Source of the DNA: a virus
Direction: 5' to 3' (one strand)
DNA length: 42,018 nucleotides
Virus record (IMG/VR): IMGVR_UViG_3300021090_000055
Coordinates: 1-42,018 of that record
The position numbers and the translations under genes are program-made. Positions within the stretch are counted from its first letter, which is position 1. Each line of letters begins with the position of its first letter. The notes beneath the pieces are model-generated. The model made no database searches. It was not told the DNA's origin and saw only the letters and a list, made by a program, of their open reading frames with translations. Positions 1 through 5,526 of the stretch are shown here, one piece after another.

Positions 1-381
1 GATCGGCGTGGGCTTGGCGGCCCTGGTCGGCTCGGCCTTTTCGACCACCTGTCGGCGCCCTCCGTCCGCCGTGGCGGTCTTCGGCTTGGGCAGCCGGGTG
101 ACCTTCGCCCGCGTGGTCTTCGGCGCAGCTGGGGCCGCTGGCGCCGGCGTGGAGCCATCGTCGCGGCTGAAGAAGCGCCAGCCGTTGCAGGCGATGCCGC
201 CCATGATCTTCTTGCCGGCGTCGCTTAGGGTGCTGTATCGGTCGCCGACCAGGCGCGGGCCCTCGTCGAGGATGAACGGCTTCTTCTCCTCGAGCTGGTC
301 GTAGAGCGCGACGAAGCGCTCCTTGCGGTAGGTGGCGACGAAGCGGTCGCCGGTGGCCAGGGTGCGGTTTTCGATGGGCAT
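1..381 (-). CDS. Truncated gene with RAMA/DUF4357-like fold
   Basis: The minus strand is open from an ATG at 381 to the window edge, giving 127 codons with the C-terminus missing. AGAGGA lies about 8 nt upstream of the start. The N-terminal 75 residues read RTLATGDRFVATYRKERF, later YSTLSDAGKKIMGG and CNGWRFFSRD. This spacing, a short beta meander followed by a 'sLSaAgkai...nGWrFf' motif, resembles the small RAMA/DUF4357 domains associated with restriction and modification enzymes and with phage proteins. The tail is Ala/Pro/Lys-rich, like a linker or basic DNA-binding extension. It is the only convincing minus-strand gene and is divergent from the rest, so it could belong to a regulatory arm. 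The gene call is solid; the fold assignment is by eye. Confidence 0.72.
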   Translation of the reverse strand, partial: MPIENRTLATGDRFVATYRKERFVALYDQLEEKKPFILDEGPRLVGDRYSTLSDAGKKIMGGIACNGWRFFSRDDGSTPAPAAPAAPKTTRAKVTRLPKPKTATADGGRRQVVEKAEPTRAAKPTPI

Positions 382-456
382 GGTTGAGTCCTCTTTCAGA
401 TTTGCTGTGATCATCACTCACTCCGCCCGCGAGTGAAGTCAAGCGTTTTCCTCTGG
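382..456. promoter_or_regulatory. Divergent control region with two palindromes
   Basis: The stretch between the minus-strand gene and the first plus-strand promoter contains GTGAT-C-ATCAC (407-417) and TCACTC-7-GAGTGA (418-436). On the minus strand, TTGACT (442-437) could serve as a -35 for the leftward gene, though the matching -10 is poor. Adjacent dyads between divergent genes are typical of repressor operators. No binding protein can be assigned. Confidence 0.45.
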
Positions 457-487
457 TTGCCATCTGTCCGGTCGAATGTGCTAAGCT
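457..487 (+). promoter_or_regulatory. Promoter/operator P1 of the TTGCCATCTGTCCGG family
   Basis: TTGCCATCTGTCCGG is followed 10 nt later by TGC-TAAGCT, an extended -10 match. The -35/-10 spacing is 19 nt. The downstream GCGG..AGCAAA and a GGAGG box are shared with the elements at 9440 and 13585, so the conserved unit covers promoter plus leader. It drives the accessory operon beginning at 634. Confidence 0.6.
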
Positions 488-500
488 GCGGCCAGCAAAT

Positions 501-633
501 CGGAAGGAGGTTGAACTTCAATCACCGAGAAATAACGCGTTGGCCGGGTGGCGGGCGGGAACGTAGAAACCCCGAGGCTTCCGCCGCCCGGTCCCTGTCG
601 TCCACGTCGAGTCGCACAACCGAAAGGATCCCC
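501..633 (+). promoter_or_regulatory. Structured leader with orphan Shine-Dalgarno and hairpin
   Basis: GGAAGGAGG (502-510) sits where the sibling leaders have their ribosome site, but no start codon follows at a usable distance. The leader continues for 120 nt and contains an 11-bp stem, CCGGGTGGCGG (544-554) with CCGCCGCCCGG (581-591), including one G-T pair and a 26-nt loop. A second ribosome site (AAAGGA, 623-628) precedes the real ATG at 634. The stem may be a regulatory RNA structure or the remains of a lost small gene. Confidence 0.4.
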
Positions 634-1434
634 ATGGCAGCCAAGACGAAACTCGCCTTCGAGGCGAAGATTGCCGGCGTGAAAATCGAGCCGGCGAAGG
701 ACAACTACGGGTCGACCGGGAAGCTCCTGGTGACCCTGGTGGTCGACCAGCCGAAGCCTCCAGCGAAGCCGAACGTGCCATACAACCTGCAGGGCCGTTG
801 GACCAATGGCGTCACCACCATCAAAGCGCGCCCGGGCGACAACGTGCCACACCAGAAGAAGGAAACTCCCGAGGACTACGACAAGCGCGTACTCGAGCGG
901 CGACGCGAACAGCAGGATTACGACGGGGCCATCGATGAATACCAGGTCGAACTGGAGAAGCACCGGCGGCGCCTGGCAGCGTTCGGCCCGCGACTGATGT
1001 CCTATGCGCAGTTGATCGGCATCGCCGGCGTATTCGGAGGCCAACCGGTGAGCGTGGTCATCACGCCCAACCAGGACCTGCTGCCCGCCTTCGCCCTTTC
1101 GCTGGTCAGTGAGGACGAGGCGGTCGCCGGCGCCGTTGCGACTCCCGTGGCGCTCATCGATGCCACGCCCAGCGCTGCCGAACCGCGTGTTCGCGCCACA
1201 GAGCTGATGGGCTTCGATGGCCCCCAGCTGAAGGCTTGCGGCCACCTGGACAGGGAGCTGTGTGACTGCGACCAGACCGCCGAATCGCCGGCCGATGAGC
1301 CCGAGGTCGAGCCGGATGTCGCGGTCGTGGCCATTCCCAAGCACGGCCGCCGGTCCAAGGCCGCGGGCATCATCCGCGAGACTGGCACGGACGAGATTGA
1401 TCTTCCCGCCGGTAGCACTGGGCCGTTCGAATGA
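634..1434 (+). CDS. Hypothetical phage protein, 266 aa
   Basis: The frame is open further upstream, but I chose the ATG at 634 because AAAGGA lies 5 nt before it and the upstream codons overlap the promoter and leader. The N-terminal half is basic and likely beta-rich (KIAGVKIEPAKDNYGSTGKL, LLVTLVVDQP). The middle is a charged helix (about residues 85-125, ERRREQQDYDGAIDEYQVELEKHRRR), which could be a short coiled coil. Near residue 205 comes a Cys/His patch, KACGHLDRELCDCDQ, followed by an acidic tail. I do not recognise the family. It is the first gene after promoter P1 and is ATGA-coupled to the next gene, so it is probably expressed early with the accessory set. Confidence 0.75.
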   Translation: MAAKTKLAFEAKIAGVKIEPAKDNYGSTGKLLVTLVVDQPKPPAKPNVPYNLQGRWTNGVTTIKARPGDNVPHQKKETPEDYDKRVLERRREQQDYDGAIDEYQVELEKHRRRLAAFGPRLMSYAQLIGIAGVFGGQPVSVVITPNQDLLPAFALSLVSEDEAVAGAVATPVALIDATPSAAEPRVRATELMGFDGPQLKACGHLDRELCDCDQTAESPADEPEVEPDVAVVAIPKHGRRSKAAGIIRETGTDEIDLPAGSTGPFE

Positions 1435-1727
1435 ATCGCTCCTACGTCCGGGACTTCACACTCCCGGACGGTTTCACCTGGTGCCGGCGGCCGACGCTCC
1501 CGATGGTCGCCCATGCCAGCTACCAGCACGGCAACGCCAGCTGCGGCCTGGCTCGCGTCGACGGGCGGGCTGTCGTCGTGCTTATCGATTGGTCGCCGGC
1601 GCCGGGTGTTCCGCTGTGCACGGACTGCGCCAGCTTCCTGTATCGCGCAGGACGCTACCATCCGCAGGAAGACGTCCGCCAGGCATCGTTCTCCGATGCG
1701 CTCGCAGGAGGATCCGACCGTGGTTGA
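1431..1727 (+). CDS. Small hypothetical protein with CxxC
   Basis: A 98-residue protein whose ATG overlaps the preceding stop (ATGA), so it is translationally coupled. It has the shape of a small DNA- or protein-binding peptide: LPDGFTWCRR near residue 17 and LCTDCASFLYRAGRYHP near residue 62 provide three cysteines that could hold one metal ion with a histidine. It belongs to the run of tiny Cys-containing proteins that recurs at 9.8-14.4 kb. No family recognised. The last 8 nt overlap the next gene's start. Confidence 0.6.
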   Translation: MNRSYVRDFTLPDGFTWCRRPTLPMVAHASYQHGNASCGLARVDGRAVVVLIDWSPAPGVPLCTDCASFLYRAGRYHPQEDVRQASFSDALAGGSDRG

Positions 1728-1950
1728 GCTCATAGTTCTCGGGATCTACCTGGGGACGGTCGCCCTCGGCCTCGTAGCGCTGGGCATTTTCGGCGACCCG
1801 GATTCGCCCAACACGTTGGACTGGATCGTTCCGATCATGGCGTGGCCCGCGTTCGTTCTCTTCTATGTCATCCTCGGCCCGTTCTGGCTGGCGTATCAGC
1901 TCGGCTGCCTCGTTAGGAAGCATCACGCAGGAGGACCCGAACGTGGGTGA
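1720..1950 (+). CDS. Small two-helix membrane protein
   Basis: GTG start with AGGAGG at 1706-1711, an 8-nt spacing that decides the start. The 76-residue product has two hydrophobic segments: residues 3-24 (LIVLGIYLGTVALGLVALGI) and about 36-60 (WIVPIMAWPAFVLFYVILGP), then a short basic tail (LVRKHH). It should sit in the inner membrane as a hairpin. Size and topology would fit a holin-like or superinfection-type membrane peptide, but it lies far from any lysis gene, so I leave the role open. It overlaps both neighbours by a few bases. Confidence 0.65.
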   Translation: MVELIVLGIYLGTVALGLVALGIFGDPDSPNTLDWIVPIMAWPAFVLFYVILGPFWLAYQLGCLVRKHHAGGPERG

Positions 1951-2821
1951 CGAGACCGGGATCGGCTGGACCGACCATACGTTCAATCCCTGGCTCGGCT
2001 GTACGAAGGTCAGCCAGGGCTGCGTGAACTGCTATGCCGAGACGCTCATCAAGAATCGCATGGGCAAGGACCTGTGGGGGCCGAAGGGCGATCGCCAGCG
2101 CACCGCGCCCGCGAACTGGCGGAAGCCCCTGAAGTGGAACGCCGAGGCCCGGGCCGAGGGTCGCCGCCATCGCGTCTTCTGCGCCAGCTTGGCGGACGTC
2201 TTCGAGGACCACCCCGTGGCGCACGAGTGCCGCGAGGACCTCTGGCCGCTCATCAAAGGCACCGAGTGGCTCGATTGGCAGCTGCTCACCAAGCGGCCGG
2301 AGAACTTCGAACTCATGTTGCCGGTCGACTGGGGAGACGGCTACCCGAACGTCTGGCTGATGGTCTCGGCCGAGGACCAGGATAACTGGGATCGGAGGGT
2401 TCCGATCCTCCTGCGCACGCCCGCGGCTGTGCGAGGCGTCAGTGCCGAGCCGCTACTGGGCCCCATCGAACCAGGTGATGCGATGCTCGACTCGCCGCGC
2501 ATCTCCTGGCTCATCATCGGCGGCGAAAGCGGCACCGGCGCCAGACCTATGGATCTCGCTTGGGCGAGGAAGCTGCTCGATTATGCCGTCTGCGACGACA
2601 CGCCGGTGTTCATGAAGCAACTTGGCGCGAAACCGCGCGAGCATTACCGAGACCGGTCCGGTTGGAACGTCGACCTGAAATGGTGTGGTGGGTCGGACGT
2701 GCCGCCCGTGTCCAGTTCCCAGCGCGAACCTGACTGGTGGGCACCGATGTTGAAGGCCCGCAAGGGCGACGACCCATCCGAGTGGGCGGCGGACCTGAGG
2801 GTGCAGCAATGGCCGAGGTAA
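1943..2821 (+). CDS. Phage Gp37/Gp68 family protein (DUF5131)
   Basis: GTG start preceded by GCAGGAGGACC; the start lies inside the end of the previous gene. The 292-aa product opens with IGWTDHTFNPWLGCTKV and the diagnostic cysteine cluster C-x6-C-x2-C (CTKVSQGCVNCYAE, about residues 20-33). Further on are FCASLADVFED, WLLLTKRPE-like WQLLTKRPENF, and WLIIGGESGTGARPM, all hallmark blocks of the Gp37/Gp68 family widespread in phages and mobile elements. The cysteine cluster resembles an Fe-S site of the radical-SAM type, but the biochemical role of the family is not established to my knowledge. Length is normal for the family. It lies in the accessory operon, not with structural genes. Confidence 0.93.
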   Translation: MGDETGIGWTDHTFNPWLGCTKVSQGCVNCYAETLIKNRMGKDLWGPKGDRQRTAPANWRKPLKWNAEARAEGRRHRVFCASLADVFEDHPVAHECREDLWPLIKGTEWLDWQLLTKRPENFELMLPVDWGDGYPNVWLMVSAEDQDNWDRRVPILLRTPAAVRGVSAEPLLGPIEPGDAMLDSPRISWLIIGGESGTGARPMDLAWARKLLDYAVCDDTPVFMKQLGAKPREHYRDRSGWNVDLKWCGGSDVPPVSSSQREPDWWAPMLKARKGDDPSEWAADLRVQQWPR

Positions 2822-3162
2822 CCCGCTGCCGGCACGGCATCTGGTCCGATCAGAGGGGTGGGCATGAATGCGAGTACGACGTCTCTACGCCTTTCGTCTC
2901 GGAGCCCGAGCCCGACGAGTACGAGGCACCCCGCGAGCGTCCCGCCATGCCGCGAAGTTCGGCCCGGGCGCGCTTTGATGGCGAAGTTCAACTACGACGT
3001 CGAACAGGAGCTGGGCGCAATCGCACGGCGCGGTGGCAAGCTGGCCCCTATGGCCGATCCCGAATGGATGGCGCCGCGGATGAGCGCCTTCGTGGAGTGG
3101 CTGGAACGCGAGAACATTTTGGAGAGTGGAACCATCCCAGACCTCATGATGCTGGCGCATAA
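2809..3162 (+). CDS. Possible small Cys/His protein, overlaps next gene
   Basis: An ATG just before the stop of the DUF5131 gene opens 117 codons. Residues 1-50 look protein-like: MAEVTRCRHGIWSD, then HECEYD, a possible C-H-H-C metal site, then an acidic stretch. The remainder becomes Arg/Gly-rich and overlaps 185 nt of a better gene in another frame, so the true product may be shorter in function or the tail may be noncoding drift. A frameshift joining it to the next gene is possible. The gene is uncertain. Confidence 0.4.
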   Translation: MAEVTRCRHGIWSDQRGGHECEYDVSTPFVSEPEPDEYEAPRERPAMPRSSARARFDGEVQLRRRTGAGRNRTARWQAGPYGRSRMDGAADERLRGVAGTREHFGEWNHPRPHDAGA

Positions 3163-3310
3163 TTTCCACTCCATCGTCCTGCAACTGATCTGCGGCGCCG
3201 AGGACGGGATTGAGGGCATGGTGTATCCATCGGCTGCTTTGACCTTCCAGTTCGGCTGCGATGACCTGGTGAAACGGGCGGCGGCCAAGCACGACGGTCC
3301 GCCGCGATGA
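2978..3310 (+). CDS. Hypothetical protein, 110 aa
   Basis: I begin at the ATG giving MAKFNYDVEQELGAIARRGG because the earlier in-frame codons encode a Ser/Arg/Pro-rich string typical of an out-of-frame reading. The product is mostly helical with a mid-protein motif MSAFVEWLERENILESGT and a conserved-looking HNFHSIVLQLICGAEDG. No ribosome site is convincing, so translation may rely on coupling with the upstream overlapping frame. Family not recognised. It ends in an overlap with the ASCH gene. Confidence 0.6.
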   Translation: MAKFNYDVEQELGAIARRGGKLAPMADPEWMAPRMSAFVEWLERENILESGTIPDLMMLAHNFHSIVLQLICGAEDGIEGMVYPSAALTFQFGCDDLVKRAAAKHDGPPR

Positions 3311-3675
3311 TGATCATCGCGTTCGACAAGACGACGCCGGCGCTCCTCGCTGGCCGCAAGACTGTGACGCGCCGGGAGTGGGCGCCGAAACACGCGGCTT
3401 CGTTCCATGCTGGCGAGCTGGTGCAGGCGTGGAACCATTCGCCGCGAGTGAATGGCGCGAAGCGGGTGGGGACGATCCGGCTGACGGCGGCGCCATCCCG
3501 GGAAAGGTCGGACATCATCCTAGCGAGCGATTACGAGGCGGAGGGCTTCGCCTATCTCGACGAGCAGGAGATGACGCTGAGTGACGGCGTTTATCCGCGC
3601 GAACTGTGGGATGACTGGTTCACGGATCCGGTGATGCTATGGGTGGTGCGGTTTGAGCTGGTCGAGGTCTTGTAA
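3307..3675 (+). CDS. ASCH domain protein
   Basis: The start overlaps the previous stop (either of two adjacent ATGs). The 122-aa product matches the ASCH fold: an N-terminal strand IIAFDKTTPALLAG, then the signature KTVTRREW (residues 17-24) that lines the putative nucleic-acid-binding cleft, a loop GELVQAWN and the strand GTIRLT, ending with the strand MLWVVRFELVEV. ASCH domains are PUA-related beta barrels found in RNA-binding proteins and, in phages, often occur alone; some members act on modified nucleosides. Here it sits between unknown small genes. The role is probably RNA or nucleoside related, by inference from the fold. Confidence 0.85.
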   Translation: MMIIAFDKTTPALLAGRKTVTRREWAPKHAASFHAGELVQAWNHSPRVNGAKRVGTIRLTAAPSRERSDIILASDYEAEGFAYLDEQEMTLSDGVYPRELWDDWFTDPVMLWVVRFELVEVL

Positions 3676-3992
3676 TGGTCCGCTACTGTCCTCGCTGCCA
3701 CGTCGAGCTGCAGGACCTCGATACCCTCGTCCCCTGGTGCGACCGCTGCGCCTGGACTCCGCCGGAAACGGACGCGCTCCCGGTGCCCCTTCCGCGCTCC
3801 GAGAAGGGCGACCTCCCACTGGTACCAGAGCGCTTTTTCGGCGATGCGGACGCCGACCACTATCGGCGCACACGGTTGCCCGAGCAGGACCCGTCGCCCA
3901 TTCGTGAGGAGATCAGGACGATGAAGCGCCGGCCGCGGTGGCTGGGCGGCGGCTGGATTATGGGCGGCCCTTGTGGTGGCAGGCCCTGCTGA
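3675..3992 (+). CDS. Zinc-ribbon peptide, 105 aa
   Basis: The ATG overlaps the stop of the ASCH gene (TAATG). The N-terminus is a classical four-cysteine zinc ribbon: YCPRCHVELQDLDTLVPWCDRCAW, i.e. CxxC-13-CxxC within the first 26 residues. A charged linker follows and then a short Gly/Trp-rich tail (WLGGGWIMGGPCGGRPC) with two more cysteines. It is probably a nucleic-acid or protein-docking adaptor. It shares this architecture with the small-gene run at 9.8-14.4 kb, although it lies 6 kb away. Confidence 0.72.
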   Translation: MVRYCPRCHVELQDLDTLVPWCDRCAWTPPETDALPVPLPRSEKGDLPLVPERFFGDADADHYRRTRLPEQDPSPIREEIRTMKRRPRWLGGGWIMGGPCGGRPC

Positions 3993-4069
3993 CCCGGAAA
4001 CTGAACGCTGGCGCCCCGCTGCCGATCGCGGTAGATTCGGACCATCTGAACGATGAAGGCTGAACAGGC

Positions 4070-4627
4070 GTGCAATCAAAGTCCTCCGACCAGCGCGCAC
4101 ACCAGATGCTCATGGTCGAGCGGCGCCTCCTGGTGGCCGACCTCCTGAAGAGCGGCCTGTCCCAGCGGAAGATCCTTGTCGCCCTCCAGGGCCAGCGCGA
4201 CCCGAAGGATCCCTCGCTGCCGCTTCACAAGATCTCCCTCGGCACGGTGAACTCCGACATCAAGGCGATCATGGCTGAGCTCACGAAGGTCTCGGTCAAT
4301 CGCGTCCAGGAGGCCCGCGAGCTGGACCTGGCACGTATCGACCAGATGCTGGTCGGCCTGTGGCCTGGCGCCTCCAGCGGCGACGCTGAGAAGGTCCGCG
4401 CGGCAACCCCGCTCCTGGCGCGCCGCGCCAAGATGCTCGGCTACGACGAGCCCACGAAGGTGGTCCACGGCGGTGATAGCGAAGCGGCGCCGATCCAGAT
4501 CGTCTATCGCACTGGACCGAAGATCGACCTCACACAACTGAGCGACGAGCAGCTCGAGCAGCTCGAGAACATTGTCCAGCACCAGGTTGCTGAGGAGCCG
4601 GGCCAACCGCCCAGCGAGTTAGAATGA
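4070..4627 (+). CDS. terS: Small terminase subunit candidate
   Basis: GTG start with GAAGG about 13 nt upstream. The 185-aa product begins with a helical DNA-binding region (about residues 15-70): RRLLVADLLKSGLSQRKILV reads as a helix-turn-helix, and SLGTVNSDIKAIMAEL as the following helices. A central helical part and an acidic tail (SDEQLEQLENIVQHQ) follow, the layout of small terminases, which recognise the packaging site through the N-terminus, oligomerise through the middle and contact the large subunit through the tail. Position supports it: the large terminase lies 0.9 kb downstream. A plain HTH regulator is the alternative. Confidence 0.6.
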   Translation: MQSKSSDQRAHQMLMVERRLLVADLLKSGLSQRKILVALQGQRDPKDPSLPLHKISLGTVNSDIKAIMAELTKVSVNRVQEARELDLARIDQMLVGLWPGASSGDAEKVRAATPLLARRAKMLGYDEPTKVVHGGDSEAAPIQIVYRTGPKIDLTQLSDEQLEQLENIVQHQVAEEPGQPPSELE

Positions 4628-4632
4628 GAAAG

Positions 4633-4659
4633 GCCCGGCGCCGTTTGCGCGGCCCGGGC
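4633..4659 (+). terminator. Intergenic GC hairpin, weak terminator or attenuator
   Basis: GCCCGG (4633-4638) pairs with CCGGGC (4654-4659), with an inner CGC/GCG pair around a short T-rich loop. No T-tract follows, so Rho-independent termination is doubtful. It may separate expression of the small terminase from the next gene or protect the mRNA 3' end. Confidence 0.35.
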
Positions 4660-4681
4660 ACGTCACCGAAGGAGTCTTTCG

Positions 4682-5266
4682 ATGCTCACCAAGGCTAACC
4701 GATCCATGAAACTCGGTCCCGGTATTGGGCCGCTCACCACGACCGAGGAGACCCGCCTCGGGGAACTGACCGCGATCGTCGACCGCGGGTTCGCCACCTA
4801 TTTCGAGGTGGGCACCGCGCTTGCCGAGATCAGGGAGTCGCGGCTCTATCGGGGTGGGGCCCAGACCTTCGAAGAGTTCTGCGAAGCGCATTGGCAAATC
4901 ACGTCGCACCGCGCGAACCAACTAATGACGGCCGTCGACGTGGTAAAGGAAATCGGAACCGTGGTACCGATTCCAGCAAATGAGCGGCAGGCTCGCGCTC
5001 TCAGTGCCGCGCCCGTTGGCAAGCGTGCAGAGACCCTTCAGGAAGCCATCGCGACTGCGCCCGAGGGCAAACTCACGGCCGCACATATCAACTCGGTGGC
5101 CGAGCGCTGGGCGGGCAAGGTTACCAGGCGCGAGGAAGTCCCGGCGCCGTTCTCCCATGTCTCAGGGCCCATCCCGAAACCCACGTCGAACCGGCGCCCG
5201 CAGGCGGAGACCCTGCGCCATTGCCCCACCTGCACCTGTGAGATGGAGCCCGGAGAACCAGAGTGA
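4682..5266 (+). CDS. DUF3102/ParB-like DNA-binding protein with C-terminal zinc motif
   Basis: ATG preceded by AAGGAG (4669-4674). The 194-aa protein carries ELTAIVDRGFATYFEVGTAL and AEIRESRLYRGGAQTFEEFC (residues 20-65), then HWQITSHRANQLMTAVDVV. This arrangement of a helical stretch, 'rLYr...tFeeyc', then a helix-turn-helix with 'W.is...AnqlM.a', is seen in DUF3102-type and ParB-like mobile-element proteins. The end has CPTCTCEM, a likely metal site. It lies between the two terminase genes and immediately upstream of the repeat array, which makes the array a natural binding target (inference). It may act in packaging, replication or repression. Confidence 0.6.
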   Translation: MLTKANRSMKLGPGIGPLTTTEETRLGELTAIVDRGFATYFEVGTALAEIRESRLYRGGAQTFEEFCEAHWQITSHRANQLMTAVDVVKEIGTVVPIPANERQARALSAAPVGKRAETLQEAIATAPEGKLTAAHINSVAERWAGKVTRREEVPAPFSHVSGPIPKPTSNRRPQAETLRHCPTCTCEMEPGEPE

Positions 5267-5499
5267 AACTCCGACAGTTTCTTTACCTCGATATCTGTCG
5301 TGCTTTCGGACTGTCGCACTCAGTCAAACTGTCAGTGAGACTGCGACACTTTCTTTACCTCGATAACTGCCGACTGTCGCACTCAGTCAAAACGTCAGTG
5401 AGACTCCGACAAACTGTCAGTGAAACTCCGACAGTTTCTTTACCTCGATATCTGTCGTGCTTTCGGACTGTCGCACTCAGTCAAACTGTCAGTGAGACT
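5262..5499 (+). repeat. Direct-repeat array upstream of large terminase
   Basis: An 81-nt sequence occurs twice without a mismatch (5262-5342 and 5419-5499), with a degenerate middle copy (5343-5405) and a short fragment (5406-5418). Each copy has TTTCTTTACCTCGA (5278, 5350, 5435) and a stem-loop: CACT-CAGT-CAA-ACTG-TC-AGTG (5317-5337 and 5474-5494; variant at 5380-5400). Copies are offset by 157 nt, not a multiple of 3, so the repeat is selected or copied as DNA or RNA rather than as protein. A related array stands before the tape measure gene. Location next to the terminase suggests a packaging site. Confidence 0.9.
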
Positions 5500-5526
5500 C
5501 AGCCCGGGCTTGGCGCTGATGAATGA
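5263..5526 (+). CDS. Open frame through the repeat array, doubtful gene
   Basis: A GTG overlapping the previous stop (GTGA) opens 87 codons that end in the ATGA of the large terminase, so both ends are coupled in the style of this genome. The peptide is made only of repeat-derived sequence (RQFLYLDICRAFG, RHFLYLDNCR, later the same DNA in another frame as TVSLPRYLSCFRTV). It is more likely a bridge that keeps ribosomes moving into the terminase gene than a functional protein. No ribosome site of its own and no known family. Confidence 0.25.
   Translation: MKLRQFLYLDICRAFGLSHSVKLSVRLRHFLYLDNCRLSHSVKTSVRLRQTVSETPTVSLPRYLSCFRTVALSQTVSETQPGLGADE

Noticed and set aside
481-1344. Long minus-strand open frame opposite the first accessory gene
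   Set aside because: It lacks a ribosome site, has a low-complexity Arg/Gly/Leu composition typical of antisense of GC-rich genes, and mirrors a frame with better protein character.
1720-1950. Holin
   Set aside because: Two membrane helices fit, but there is no endolysin beside it and small membrane proteins in phage accessory regions are common.
5262-5499. CRISPR array
   Set aside because: The repeats are long, few and contiguous, with no unique spacers between equal-sized repeats and no cas gene.
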